DNA of 5,241 bases from an uncultured Bacteroidales bacterium (GTDB lineage Bacteria; Bacteroidota; Bacteroidia; Bacteroidales; Paludibacteraceae), in NCBI GenBank assembly GCA_934716995.1, contig CAKUYO010000083.1, positions 1-5,241 on the forward strand, given 5' to 3'. Both the position numbers and the translations under genes were made by a program. Under the pieces are notes generated by a model. That model was given only the letters and a program-made list of their open reading frames with translations, was not told the origin of the DNA and searched no databases. Below, piece by piece: positions 1-4,785 of the stretch. The number at the start of each line of letters is the position of its first letter. The stretch's first letter is position 1.

Positions 1-276
1 GTGTGCGGCACAGCCCTGCGGGGCGTGGAGCTGCGGCGCATTTTCGCCCTGCGCTCGGCGTGCTTCACCATCGATGCATCGGCGGACAAGGTGACGTTCC
101 GCGTTACCGGCTACGGCCACGGCGTGGGCATGAGCCAGTACGGCGCCAACGAACTGGCGCGGCAGGGAAAAACGTGGCAGGAGATCCTGACATGGTACTA
201 CGCGGATGTGACCGTGGGGCCGGCGCGGCTATTCCAACTTTTGTGTGGGTTGGGCGGTGAAAAAATAAAAAGCTGA
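1..276 (+). CDS. SpoIID/LytB-domain protein, C-terminal part (5' end outside window)
   Basis: This is the end of a SpoIID/LytB-family protein. In spore formers SpoIID acts on cell-wall glycan during engulfment, working outside the mother-cell membrane. The frame is open to base 1, so the GTG there is almost certainly an internal codon. The signature GYGHGVGMSQYGAN is at residues 37-50 of the visible part, preceded by the usual ELRxxxxLRSxxFTI-like segment (10-24) and followed by the conserved helix ending WYY (65-67), which normally lies close to the C-terminus of the family. The last 17 or so residues (after DVTVGP) show no family character, and the DNA changes from GC-rich to AT-rich at about base 227. 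The original tail may therefore have been replaced by an insertion junction, or this may be a natural variable tail. The domain call is firm; whether it is the canonical engulfment SpoIID or a LytB-like paralogue cannot be told. Confidence 0.85.
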   Translation: MCGTALRGVELRRIFALRSACFTIDASADKVTFRVTGYGHGVGMSQYGANELARQGKTWQEILTWYYADVTVGPARLFQLLCGLGGEKIKS

Positions 277-337
277 GAGCCAAGTAGTTTTGTGTGGAAA
301 CGGCCAAAAAAAGTTGTGCTGAGTTTCTTTTCTCGTG

Positions 338-346
338 TGCTACCAT
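338..346 (+). promoter_or_regulatory. possible extended -10 promoter for the two-gene cassette
   Basis: TGCTACCAT fits an extended -10 (TG-N-TANNNT, TACCAT matching four of six consensus bases). A TTGTGC at 314-319 is too far away (21 bases) to be a good -35. Initiation about seven bases downstream would start the transcript near base 353, the first base of the hairpin that covers the next ribosome binding site. This is weak, by-eye evidence. Confidence 0.25.
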
Positions 347-352
347 TTTAGA

Positions 353-386
353 ACCTCCTGTTATAGAATTTTCTGTAACAGGAGGT
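353..386 (+). promoter_or_regulatory. leader hairpin sequestering a ribosome binding site
   Basis: Bases 353-367 pair with 372-386 to form a 15-bp stem with one G-U pair and a four-base loop. The outer 11 bp are a perfect inverted repeat (ACCTCCTGTTA / TAACAGGAGGT). The 3' arm contains the AGGAGGT Shine-Dalgarno of the gene starting at 394, and the 5' arm contains ACCTCCT, the same sequence as the anti-Shine-Dalgarno at the 3' end of 16S rRNA. When folded, the mRNA would be unavailable to ribosomes. A GATTTTT tract follows, so the hairpin could also end transcription arriving from the sporulation gene. The structure is seen directly; its regulatory role is inferred. Confidence 0.6.
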
Positions 387-393
387 GATTTTT

Positions 394-708
394 ATGAGCA
401 GAAAAGACCCGTATTTCTCTTACAAGAACAAGGACAGTCCAGAGTACAAACCGCAGTATGGAACGAAGTACACACCGCGTCAGGAAAAAATCCTGTCGGG
501 CGAATTGCTCTTGGAGGACATCCATCCAAGCGAGCTGAGTCTTCTGGTTCGGAAAGCAAAGTACCTCAATGACGAGGAAGGCTTTGAGATAGCTTCCCTG
601 CGTTACGAGGAGATGCTGCATCCAATGGATGCCTGCTACGAGCATTATACCGCCGAGGAAGCTGCTGAAATCCTGCGGAAGCTGACACCGCCGGGGTTTG
701 AGTCATAG
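394..708 (+). CDS. hypothetical protein, 104 aa
   Basis: I do not recognise this protein. The start is the ATG at 394, placed six bases after AGGAGGTG (380-387); an in-frame GTG at 385 lies inside that ribosome binding site and is rejected. The product is 104 aa, soluble, charged and mostly helical by composition. The N-terminal 30 residues are rich in Lys and Tyr (KDPYFSYKNK near the start), and the middle and C-terminal parts have helix-forming stretches such as SELSLLVRKAKYLNDEEGFE (residues 48-67) and EEAAEILRKL. There is no signal peptide, membrane segment, cysteine cluster or clear DNA-binding motif. It is followed after 20 bases by another unknown gene on the same strand, so the two probably form an operon. 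Translation may be controlled by the hairpin over its ribosome binding site. Confidence 0.75.
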   Translation: MSRKDPYFSYKNKDSPEYKPQYGTKYTPRQEKILSGELLLEDIHPSELSLLVRKAKYLNDEEGFEIASLRYEEMLHPMDACYEHYTAEEAAEILRKLTPPGFES

Positions 709-713
709 GTGGT

Positions 714-721
714 GGGGGGGG
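714..721 (+). promoter_or_regulatory. eight-G ribosome binding site tract
   Basis: GGTGGGGGGGG ends seven bases before the ATG at 729 and is the only Shine-Dalgarno-like sequence for that gene. An uninterrupted run of eight G is prone to slipped-strand length change, which would alter binding strength and spacing to the start codon. Confidence 0.5.
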
Positions 722-728
722 AACTCTG

Positions 729-1118
729 ATGAACACAAGCAGTCCCCCTCTGTACGAGGATGACGATGATGTTTGGTACTGGTGGGGTCACTCTGTGTTC
801 GTGCCGCATATCCCCAACACACGGGCATATCCCTATGTGTCACGCATCATGGGGTCAGACCCGAAGTACCACTTTGCCCGCAAGTTCCTGCAATACCAGT
901 GGCCGCCAAAGACGCCGAAGGGTCGGCGGTTCGACGTGGAGTTGCCGGGAGATGGCATCTATGAGGTCGGCATCAAGCGTTGGAACGCAGACAAGACCTT
1001 GCTTTTGGACCGGCAGGTATACTGGCTCCTGCTGCTGGACGGCAACGAGTACACCATCCCCAAATGGCAAGTGCTGCCGCTGGTAGAGGCGCTACGCAAC
1101 GGCACTCTCAGCGCCTGA
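729..1118 (+). CDS. hypothetical protein, 129 aa
   Basis: I do not recognise this protein. It is 129 aa and starts at the ATG at 729 behind the G-rich ribosome binding site. The N-terminus has an acidic run (EDDDD, residues 10-14) followed directly by an aromatic cluster (WYWWGH, 16-21). The middle is basic and aromatic (KFLQYQWPPKTPKGRRF). The C-terminal half alternates short hydrophobic strands with charged turns (GIYEVGIKRW, DRQVYWLLLLDGNEYTI) and ends in a helix (VLPLVEALRNG), which suggests a small mixed alpha-beta fold. The single hydrophobic patch YWLLLL is too short for a membrane span. It is very likely cotranscribed with the gene at 394 and ends just before a strong terminator. Confidence 0.72.
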   Translation: MNTSSPPLYEDDDDVWYWWGHSVFVPHIPNTRAYPYVSRIMGSDPKYHFARKFLQYQWPPKTPKGRRFDVELPGDGIYEVGIKRWNADKTLLLDRQVYWLLLLDGNEYTIPKWQVLPLVEALRNGTLSA

Positions 1119-1150
1119 AAAGCGGAATTGTTTGAAAAGCTATAGAGAGC

Positions 1151-1192
1151 AAAAAGAACTCACCTCATTTTTGAATGAGGTGGGTTCTTTTT
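1151..1192. terminator. bidirectional intrinsic terminator between convergent genes
   Basis: Bases 1151-1169 and 1174-1192 form a 19-bp stem with one G-U pair and a four-base loop. The stem ends in AAAAA on one side and TTTTT on the other, so it reads as hairpin plus U-tract on both strands. It lies between the plus-strand pair ending at 1118 and the minus-strand gene ending at 1204, and can serve both. Confidence 0.9.
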
Positions 1193-1203
1193 CGTGATAA
1201 AAG

Positions 1204-2394
1204 TTAATGCTTGTGTATGGAGGTCATTTTATCGGAAAGTAGTAGCGCATCAAAGGCATCGGAAACCTTCACGGGAATGGCGTACCATTTTTTATCCCAT
1301 GTTTGCATTGTTGTAGTCGTAGCACCAATCATCGTCATGTCCCAGTTTATATGTCCATCATCCAATAGCTCCTGCGTGGTAAAGTAACTACTACCATTCA
1401 CTTTTATTGGAAGGTCCTCTCTGGTAATATGGAAGATTTTTTGGTGAGTCTTTCCTGTACCAACACCTGCAGTAAAATAGCTTTCCGCTGCATCCGTAAT
1501 AATTACAAAATAATCTTTGCCTAAATTCTTGTCTAACGTTACGCCCATAGGACAAAAAACATCATCTATATGATTGTTTTCGTACTTCCACGGCGTTTTT
1601 ACCACATGACCATTACTGCCCAACAGAACAGCATAGTCATTGTTGTAGTATTTCTGTTCATACTCCATGACCCATTCTGTATTTTTTGCCATCATCTCGT
1701 CACGAACATCAAAGTGACTTCTTTCCGTCAATCGGTATTCGTAGTGCATTCGGATGCAGTCCACTTGATGTAACAGGTAATCATATTCCTGTTCAGACAA
1801 AGAACCGTCATCATGTCTTGCATTTAAGAAATGCTCTATCGTATCCAATTCCAAAAAGTTTTTTTCGATGCTCTCTGTATCGGAAGCCAGCAGCAGTTTT
1901 CCTTCAACTTCCGTAAAGCCAAAACCAATCAAACGCTCGGTTACTCTCTTCACAACAGGTTCAATGTTTTGAATATCAACACCATACAACCGCTGGTTGT
2001 TTTCTTCCAGCCATCGCAAAATGGCAGACATTTCTCTATTTTCGTAGATTAAATAATACCCCACACTCTGTCCCAACTCACCAGAGTAAGCGTGCTGTAA
2101 ACTGACAGTTTCCGCATCTCCAACATTCTCTTCCAAGATTAACGCAACAGCACCATGCGTTTCGTATATTTCCTGTAGTACCGCAAGGGTAGCCGCAAAC
2201 GGGTCGCTGTTTCCGTGTGTGGCTGTGCCAACCGCAACAAGGCGGCTTTCTGGCAAAGCGAACTCACTTGGCATTATAAAGTCACAGGGCATAGTGGCAA
2301 AACGCCGTTGGTCAACTGCTGACTTAATAGCACCGCAGATAACTACTGCAAAAATTATAGCGATAATGCTGTATAACCATTTCTTTCGCTGCAT
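1204..2394 (-). CDS. membrane-anchored erythromycin esterase-superfamily protein
   Basis: This 396-aa protein belongs to the erythromycin-esterase homologue superfamily (EreA/EreB and related hydrolases). The start is the ATG at 2394, four bases after AAGGAGG; an in-frame ATG five codons upstream has no ribosome binding site. Residues 6-23 form one hydrophobic segment after MQRKK, an uncleaved signal-anchor, so the catalytic domain probably faces outside; classical Ere enzymes are cytoplasmic. Family landmarks: VAVGTATHG (53-61) with the catalytic-type His at 60, LEEN (87-90) with Glu88 exactly 28 residues on, as in EreB His46-Glu74, GVDIQ (138-142), the RDEMMAKN helix (231-238) and SNGHVVKTP (260-268) with His263. 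The usual Glu three residues before the first His (GEATHG or GEGAH; Glu43 in EreB) is Thr57 here. It could be an esterase with altered chemistry, an inactive relative, or an enzyme for another substrate. Macrolide resistance cannot be claimed. Its promoter must lie close to or inside the adjacent insertion sequence. Confidence 0.82.
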   Translation of the reverse strand: MQRKKWLYSIIAIIFAVVICGAIKSAVDQRRFATMPCDFIMPSEFALPESRLVAVGTATHGNSDPFAATLAVLQEIYETHGAVALILEENVGDAETVSLQHAYSGELGQSVGYYLIYENREMSAILRWLEENNQRLYGVDIQNIEPVVKRVTERLIGFGFTEVEGKLLLASDTESIEKNFLELDTIEHFLNARHDDGSLSEQEYDYLLHQVDCIRMHYEYRLTERSHFDVRDEMMAKNTEWVMEYEQKYYNNDYAVLLGSNGHVVKTPWKYENNHIDDVFCPMGVTLDKNLGKDYFVIITDAAESYFTAGVGTGKTHQKIFHITREDLPIKVNGSSYFTTQELLDDGHINWDMTMIGATTTTMQTWDKKWYAIPVKVSDAFDALLLSDKMTSIHKH

Positions 2395-2459
2395 AAAGCC
2401 TCCTTCCATAAATGGGCGCTATTTTCTGTATTATTGTGGCGGCTAACTATCTTAAATAT

Positions 2460-2476
2460 ATCGTATCATGTTTTTC
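2460..2476 (+). repeat. left terminal inverted repeat of the ISL3-like element
   Basis: ATCGTATCATGTTTTTC matches the inverted copy at 4701-4717 in 15 of 17 bases, differing by two T/C transitions. Similarity fades inward and stops outward, as expected for a transposon end. Confidence 0.6.
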
Positions 2477-2545
2477 CATTAAAGAAAAGGAAAACTTCTC
2501 GCCATAGGTTATTGCTGTATTTTTTGTGATTACTAACAATTTTTA

Positions 2546-2566
2546 TACAGGCTTTTACTGCCTGTA
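2546..2566. repeat. small hairpin near the left end of the element
   Basis: TACAGGC and GCCTGTA form a 7-bp perfect stem with a seven-base loop. It lies between the left inverted repeat and the terminator. It may be a subterminal protein site or a secondary terminator; the sequence does not decide. Confidence 0.35.
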
Positions 2567-2584
2567 CTTTCAGCATAACAGGAA

Positions 2585-2623
2585 ATGCCCCTGCGAGGTC
2601 AAACCTCACAGGGGCATCTTTTT
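2585..2623. terminator. intrinsic terminator at the end of the transposase operon
   Basis: ATGCCCCTG (2585-2593) pairs with CAGGGGCAT (2609-2617), and GAGGT pairs with ACCTC inside, with one C-A mismatch and a three-base loop. The minus-strand operon ends at 2627, so its transcript enters the hairpin and leaves through a short TTTCC. On the plus strand the hairpin is followed by CTTTTT, so it could also stop plus-strand transcription entering the element from the left, which would be antisense to the transposase. Confidence 0.8.
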
Positions 2624-2626
2624 GCG

Positions 2627-2854
2627 TTACTTGGAATTGTATTCCCTCAGAATGTTCTGAGCAATGAAGTTGATTCTGTCCTCCACACTCATAGAAGCAT
2701 AGAGCTCAGGCACGGGAGGGGCTTCCATCCGCACGAACTCCTCGCAGAACCGTACCGCCATCGCCTCCACGGTGGTGCCGAGGTTGGCGCACAGCGCGGC
2801 CATTTGCTCGTACAGGGTGTGCTCCATGTCAATCTGCACATCTGCCATTGCCAT
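2627..2854 (-). CDS. RelB/DinJ-like ribbon-helix-helix protein, 75 aa
   Basis: This small protein resembles RelB/DinJ-type antitoxins, ribbon-helix-helix proteins that dimerise, bind operator DNA and usually neutralise a RelE/YafQ-type toxin. The start ATG at 2854 follows AGGAGGTGG by about six bases. It begins one base after the transposase stop codon (TAA-C-ATG), so translation is probably coupled; the open frame upstream of this ATG is just overlap with the transposase gene. Residues 4-10 (ADVQIDM) fit the N-terminal beta-strand, 12-26 (HTLYEQMAALCANLG) the first helix and 27-43 (TTVEAMAVRFCEEFVRM) the second, the same pattern as DinJ. The C-terminal 30 residues (PPVPELYASMSVEDRINFIA and onward) would be the partner-binding part in an antitoxin. 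No toxin gene follows: the next element is a terminator. A regulatory role for the transposon is inferred, not shown. Confidence 0.72.
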   Translation of the reverse strand: MAMADVQIDMEHTLYEQMAALCANLGTTVEAMAVRFCEEFVRMEAPPVPELYASMSVEDRINFIAQNILREYNSK

Positions 2855-2855
2855 G

Positions 2856-4478
2856 TTACTCCACCTCCTGCTCTTCTGCTGCGAAACCCTCATCCGGCAA
2901 CTGACATTCATCGTCGTCATCGTCCTCACGGACATAGTTGCTGAAAGCGAACAGCGGGTCTTCCTGCGGCGCGAATTCCGGCTTCATAGAGTAGACCGTT
3001 TCCCAGTGTACCTTCGGCATCGAGAACGAAAGGAACGACATATATCCCATCGTGTGAGACGGCTTGCTATAGGAGGGCTCCTCGGTAACAGGAACGCGCT
3101 CCGCCTGCATCGTGTAGATGACCGGCGCTGCGACCTTGTCACTGTAAAGAGCCCGCGCACGCAGCCGTTCAAAGCTGTACCCATTACCCATACGGCTCAT
3201 GTCCTCGACCATCCGGTTCAGACCTTCCGTTACGGCGTTGGTAAAGCGACGGTTGGGTTCAAAGTAATTGAAGATTTCCTCGTGCCACTTCCTCGTGAGG
3301 GTGTTCTTGGCCGAACGAAGGTCGTCAAACAGCTCCGGCTCCACCTCGAACCGCTTTTTCCATGCCTCGATTTGACGGCAGCCGGAGGGCGGGATAAGCT
3401 CCGCCCATTCCTTGCAGTATGCCTCCGCCGTCTTGCGGTCAGGGGCGGTGTAGATGCGGTCAAAGCGTTCCTTGATAAGCCGCAGATGGTTGAACTCAGG
3501 GAAAGTCGCGCAGATATTTGCCATTGCGCTGATACGCCTCTCACTCTTGGCGAGATTCTTGGCGTTGAACTTGAACAGATAGGTGTTCGTCTGGGCGAGG
3601 TTCCGCACCGCAATCATGCGCTTCTTTGCGCCGCCCTCCGGCTCCGCTTGGATGAGGGCGCCGATATAGGCCATGATTTTGCTGCGGGCCTTGGCGATTT
3701 TCTCATAGACGGACTGGCAGACATGGAACTTGTCCACGACGATGGCGGCATTGGGCAAGCACTCCTGCACATAAGTACGATAGCCACAGGACATATCCAT
3801 CGTTACGACCTCGATATTGGTGTCGTAATCGACCATCTGCTCAATGGCTGCAATGACTGTATCCTTCTTGTTGTCGGGACACATTTCCAGTAGGGTACGG
3901 TTCTCAATGTCCGTAAAGATTGCCCGCATATTATGGACGATGTGCTTTTCATCAATGCCCAATACGCGGGGAGCGATAACAGGGCCATGGACTGATTCCA
4001 ACTCTTTGGAATACTCGTCAAAAATCTTGCCGATGATGGTGTCGGAATAGCCGTATTTCATGGCGACTGTACTCAGCGGCTTGGTAAACGCTTCATGTCT
4101 GATTTCATCATAAAGCCGCTTGGTTAAATGCCGGCCCTCCATGATGTCCGGCGGTAGGTTGGAAAATGACTTTCCGCATTCACTGCATATGTACCGTTGC
4201 ACCTGCAGGTCTATATCGACCTTCGTGCGTCCGCTGTTGACATCGTGAATACGACGTGGAGCCCCTGTTTGGCCGTGTGCGTGAACGGCGGTACTATCGC
4301 AGAAAGGACATTTTCGGTTTCGGTAGTTCTCCACATGGCAGGAGAACAGTAAGTAAGGATGCCCAGCCTTGGGTCTATAACAGGCATCTTCAATTATGCC
4401 GCCCAAATTCAGGTGCGGAGTGGGGGTGACTTTCTCCATATCATCCGGAGTCAGTCGAACGTGATTGACAGTCTTCAT
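2856..4478 (-). CDS. ISL3-family DDE transposase with zinc finger
   Basis: This is a 540-aa ISL3-family transposase, which cuts and joins the element's ends. The start is the ATG at 4478, preceded by GAGAGG with nine bases between; an in-frame TTG at 4535 has no good ribosome binding site. Residues 57-101 hold a CPFC and CSEC pair, a zinc finger that in this family binds DNA, followed by helical helix-turn-helix-like sequence. The catalytic triad is read as Asp176 (VLGIDEKH), Asp228 (VVTMDMSCGY) and Glu418 (TEGLN), with the family motif PNAAIVVDKFHV between the second and third residues. The usual ISL3 core ends near residue 444 (RARALY). About 96 further residues follow, ending in a very acidic tail (DDDDDE at 519-524, then EEQEVE). 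No frameshift or stop interrupts it, so it may be active. It overlaps the ribosome binding site of the small downstream gene. Confidence 0.93.
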   Translation of the reverse strand: MKTVNHVRLTPDDMEKVTPTPHLNLGGIIEDACYRPKAGHPYLLFSCHVENYRNRKCPFCDSTAVHAHGQTGAPRRIHDVNSGRTKVDIDLQVQRYICSECGKSFSNLPPDIMEGRHLTKRLYDEIRHEAFTKPLSTVAMKYGYSDTIIGKIFDEYSKELESVHGPVIAPRVLGIDEKHIVHNMRAIFTDIENRTLLEMCPDNKKDTVIAAIEQMVDYDTNIEVVTMDMSCGYRTYVQECLPNAAIVVDKFHVCQSVYEKIAKARSKIMAYIGALIQAEPEGGAKKRMIAVRNLAQTNTYLFKFNAKNLAKSERRISAMANICATFPEFNHLRLIKERFDRIYTAPDRKTAEAYCKEWAELIPPSGCRQIEAWKKRFEVEPELFDDLRSAKNTLTRKWHEEIFNYFEPNRRFTNAVTEGLNRMVEDMSRMGNGYSFERLRARALYSDKVAAPVIYTMQAERVPVTEEPSYSKPSHTMGYMSFLSFSMPKVHWETVYSMKPEFAPQEDPLFAFSNYVREDDDDDECQLPDEGFAAEEQEVE

Positions 4479-4481
4479 CGT

Positions 4482-4489
4482 GGTATACC
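4482..4489. promoter_or_regulatory. GGTATACC palindrome overlapping the transposase ribosome binding site
   Basis: The palindrome lies four bases upstream of the ATG at 4478 and its GG is the end of the GAGAGG Shine-Dalgarno. The same eight bases occur 97 bases upstream. A protein bound here, or RNA pairing with the other copy, would block ribosome entry. Confidence 0.45.
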
Positions 4490-4560
4490 TCTCAAATTCA
4501 TCAAAAATAAAAATATGCTGGGGCAATGTATTCAAGTAATTGATGAAGACTGCGTTATTT

Positions 4561-4596
4561 AGTTTTGGCTTCAGTTTTGGTATACCGTAGTTTTAG
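4561..4596. repeat. AGTTTT repeats in the transposase leader
   Basis: AGTTTTGG occurs at 4561-4568 and 4573-4580 (12-base period), and a third AGTTTT starts at 4589. They surround the upstream GGTATACC palindrome just downstream of the predicted -10. Repeats of this type are common operator layouts for ribbon-helix-helix proteins, but their function here is unproven. Confidence 0.4.
4579..4586. promoter_or_regulatory. GGTATACC palindrome at the predicted transposase transcription start
   Basis: This copy begins nine bases downstream of the predicted -10 of the transposase promoter, so it sits at about +1 to +9, a classical repressor position. Being self-complementary, it can also pair in the mRNA with the copy at 4482-4489. 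Confidence 0.45.
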
Positions 4597-4623
4597 AATA
4601 GCACATACGTTCTGTTCGCGCAA
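4595..4623 (-). promoter_or_regulatory. probable transposase promoter
   Basis: Read on the minus strand, TTGCGC (4618-4623) and TATTCT (4595-4600) are separated by exactly 17 bases; each matches four of six sigma-A consensus positions. The transcript would have a leader of about 110 bases before the ATG at 4478. The spacer contains GAACGTATGTGC (4601-4612), close to a Firmicute LexA box (CGAAC-N4-GTTCG) but broken in the second half-site. Confidence 0.5.
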
Positions 4624-4688
4624 GAGGCTTTTTGAAATTCGTTGGATTTTTTTGAATAAAGCAAGGATGCCAAAAAGGTGAAATTATC

Positions 4689-4717
4689 TTGCGATATTGT
4701 GAAAGACATGGTACGAT
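4689..4717 (+). promoter_or_regulatory. possible outward promoter in the right end of the element
   Basis: TTGCGA (4689-4694) and TACGAT (4712-4717) are 17 bases apart and match the consensus at four of six positions each. The -10 is formed by the last six bases of the right inverted repeat, and the promoter points out of the element toward the lipoprotein gene at 4786. The rest of 4479-4785 contains no gene I can support. Confidence 0.4.
4701..4717 (-). repeat. right terminal inverted repeat of the ISL3-like element
   Basis: Read on the minus strand this is ATCGTACCATGTCTTTC, matching the left end at 2460-2476 in 15 of 17 positions. Its orientation is correct for a transposon end upstream of the transposase gene. 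Confidence 0.6.
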
Positions 4718-4785
4718 TATGACATAGTAGGAACTTTTTGAAAAAGATATTAACAGATTCGTGTTTAGCAAAGGAGGTCGCTAAT

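Larger units (their letters stand above)
2460..4717 (-). mobile_element. ISL3-like insertion sequence with accessory ribbon-helix-helix gene
   Basis: The element contains an ISL3-family transposase gene and a coupled small gene, both on the minus strand, between imperfect inverted repeats ATCGTATCATGTTTTTC (2460-2476) and the reverse complement of ATCGTACCATGTCTTTC (4701-4717). They match at 15 of 17 positions. The resulting length of about 2.26 kb is large for ISL3 elements because the transposase is long and a passenger gene is present. No convincing 8-bp target duplication is visible: TTAAATAT on the left and TATGACAT on the right share only four positions. The insertion may therefore be old, or the exact tips may be a few bases off. 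Confidence 0.65.

Noticed and set aside
385..393. GTG at 385 as the start of the 104-aa protein
   Set aside because: This codon lies inside the AGGAGGTG ribosome binding site that serves the ATG at 394.
1151..1192. GGGTTCTTTTT at 1182 as an ISL3-type terminal repeat
   Set aside because: It superficially resembles known ISL3 ends, but it is one arm of a perfect bidirectional terminator and has no partner near the transposase. The 2460/4701 pair is far better.
2627..2854. A complete toxin-antitoxin system
   Set aside because: No toxin-like reading frame lies on either side: the gene is between a transposase and a terminator, and the next gene is an esterase homologue.
2855..2935. N-terminal 27-residue extension of the ribbon-helix-helix protein
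   Set aside because: It overlaps the end of the transposase gene, whereas a good ribosome binding site precedes the ATG at 2854 and the family fold starts there.
2772..3893. A 373-codon plus-strand open frame antisense to the transposase gene
   Set aside because: It lies almost wholly opposite an excellent ISL3 transposase, has no ribosome binding site, and its product is Arg/His/Leu-rich with no family features. It is a by-product of the codon composition of the real gene.
4479..4535. Upstream TTG start for the transposase (4535)
   Set aside because: The 19 extra residues lack a ribosome binding site and family similarity; the ATG at 4478 has GAGAGG in front.
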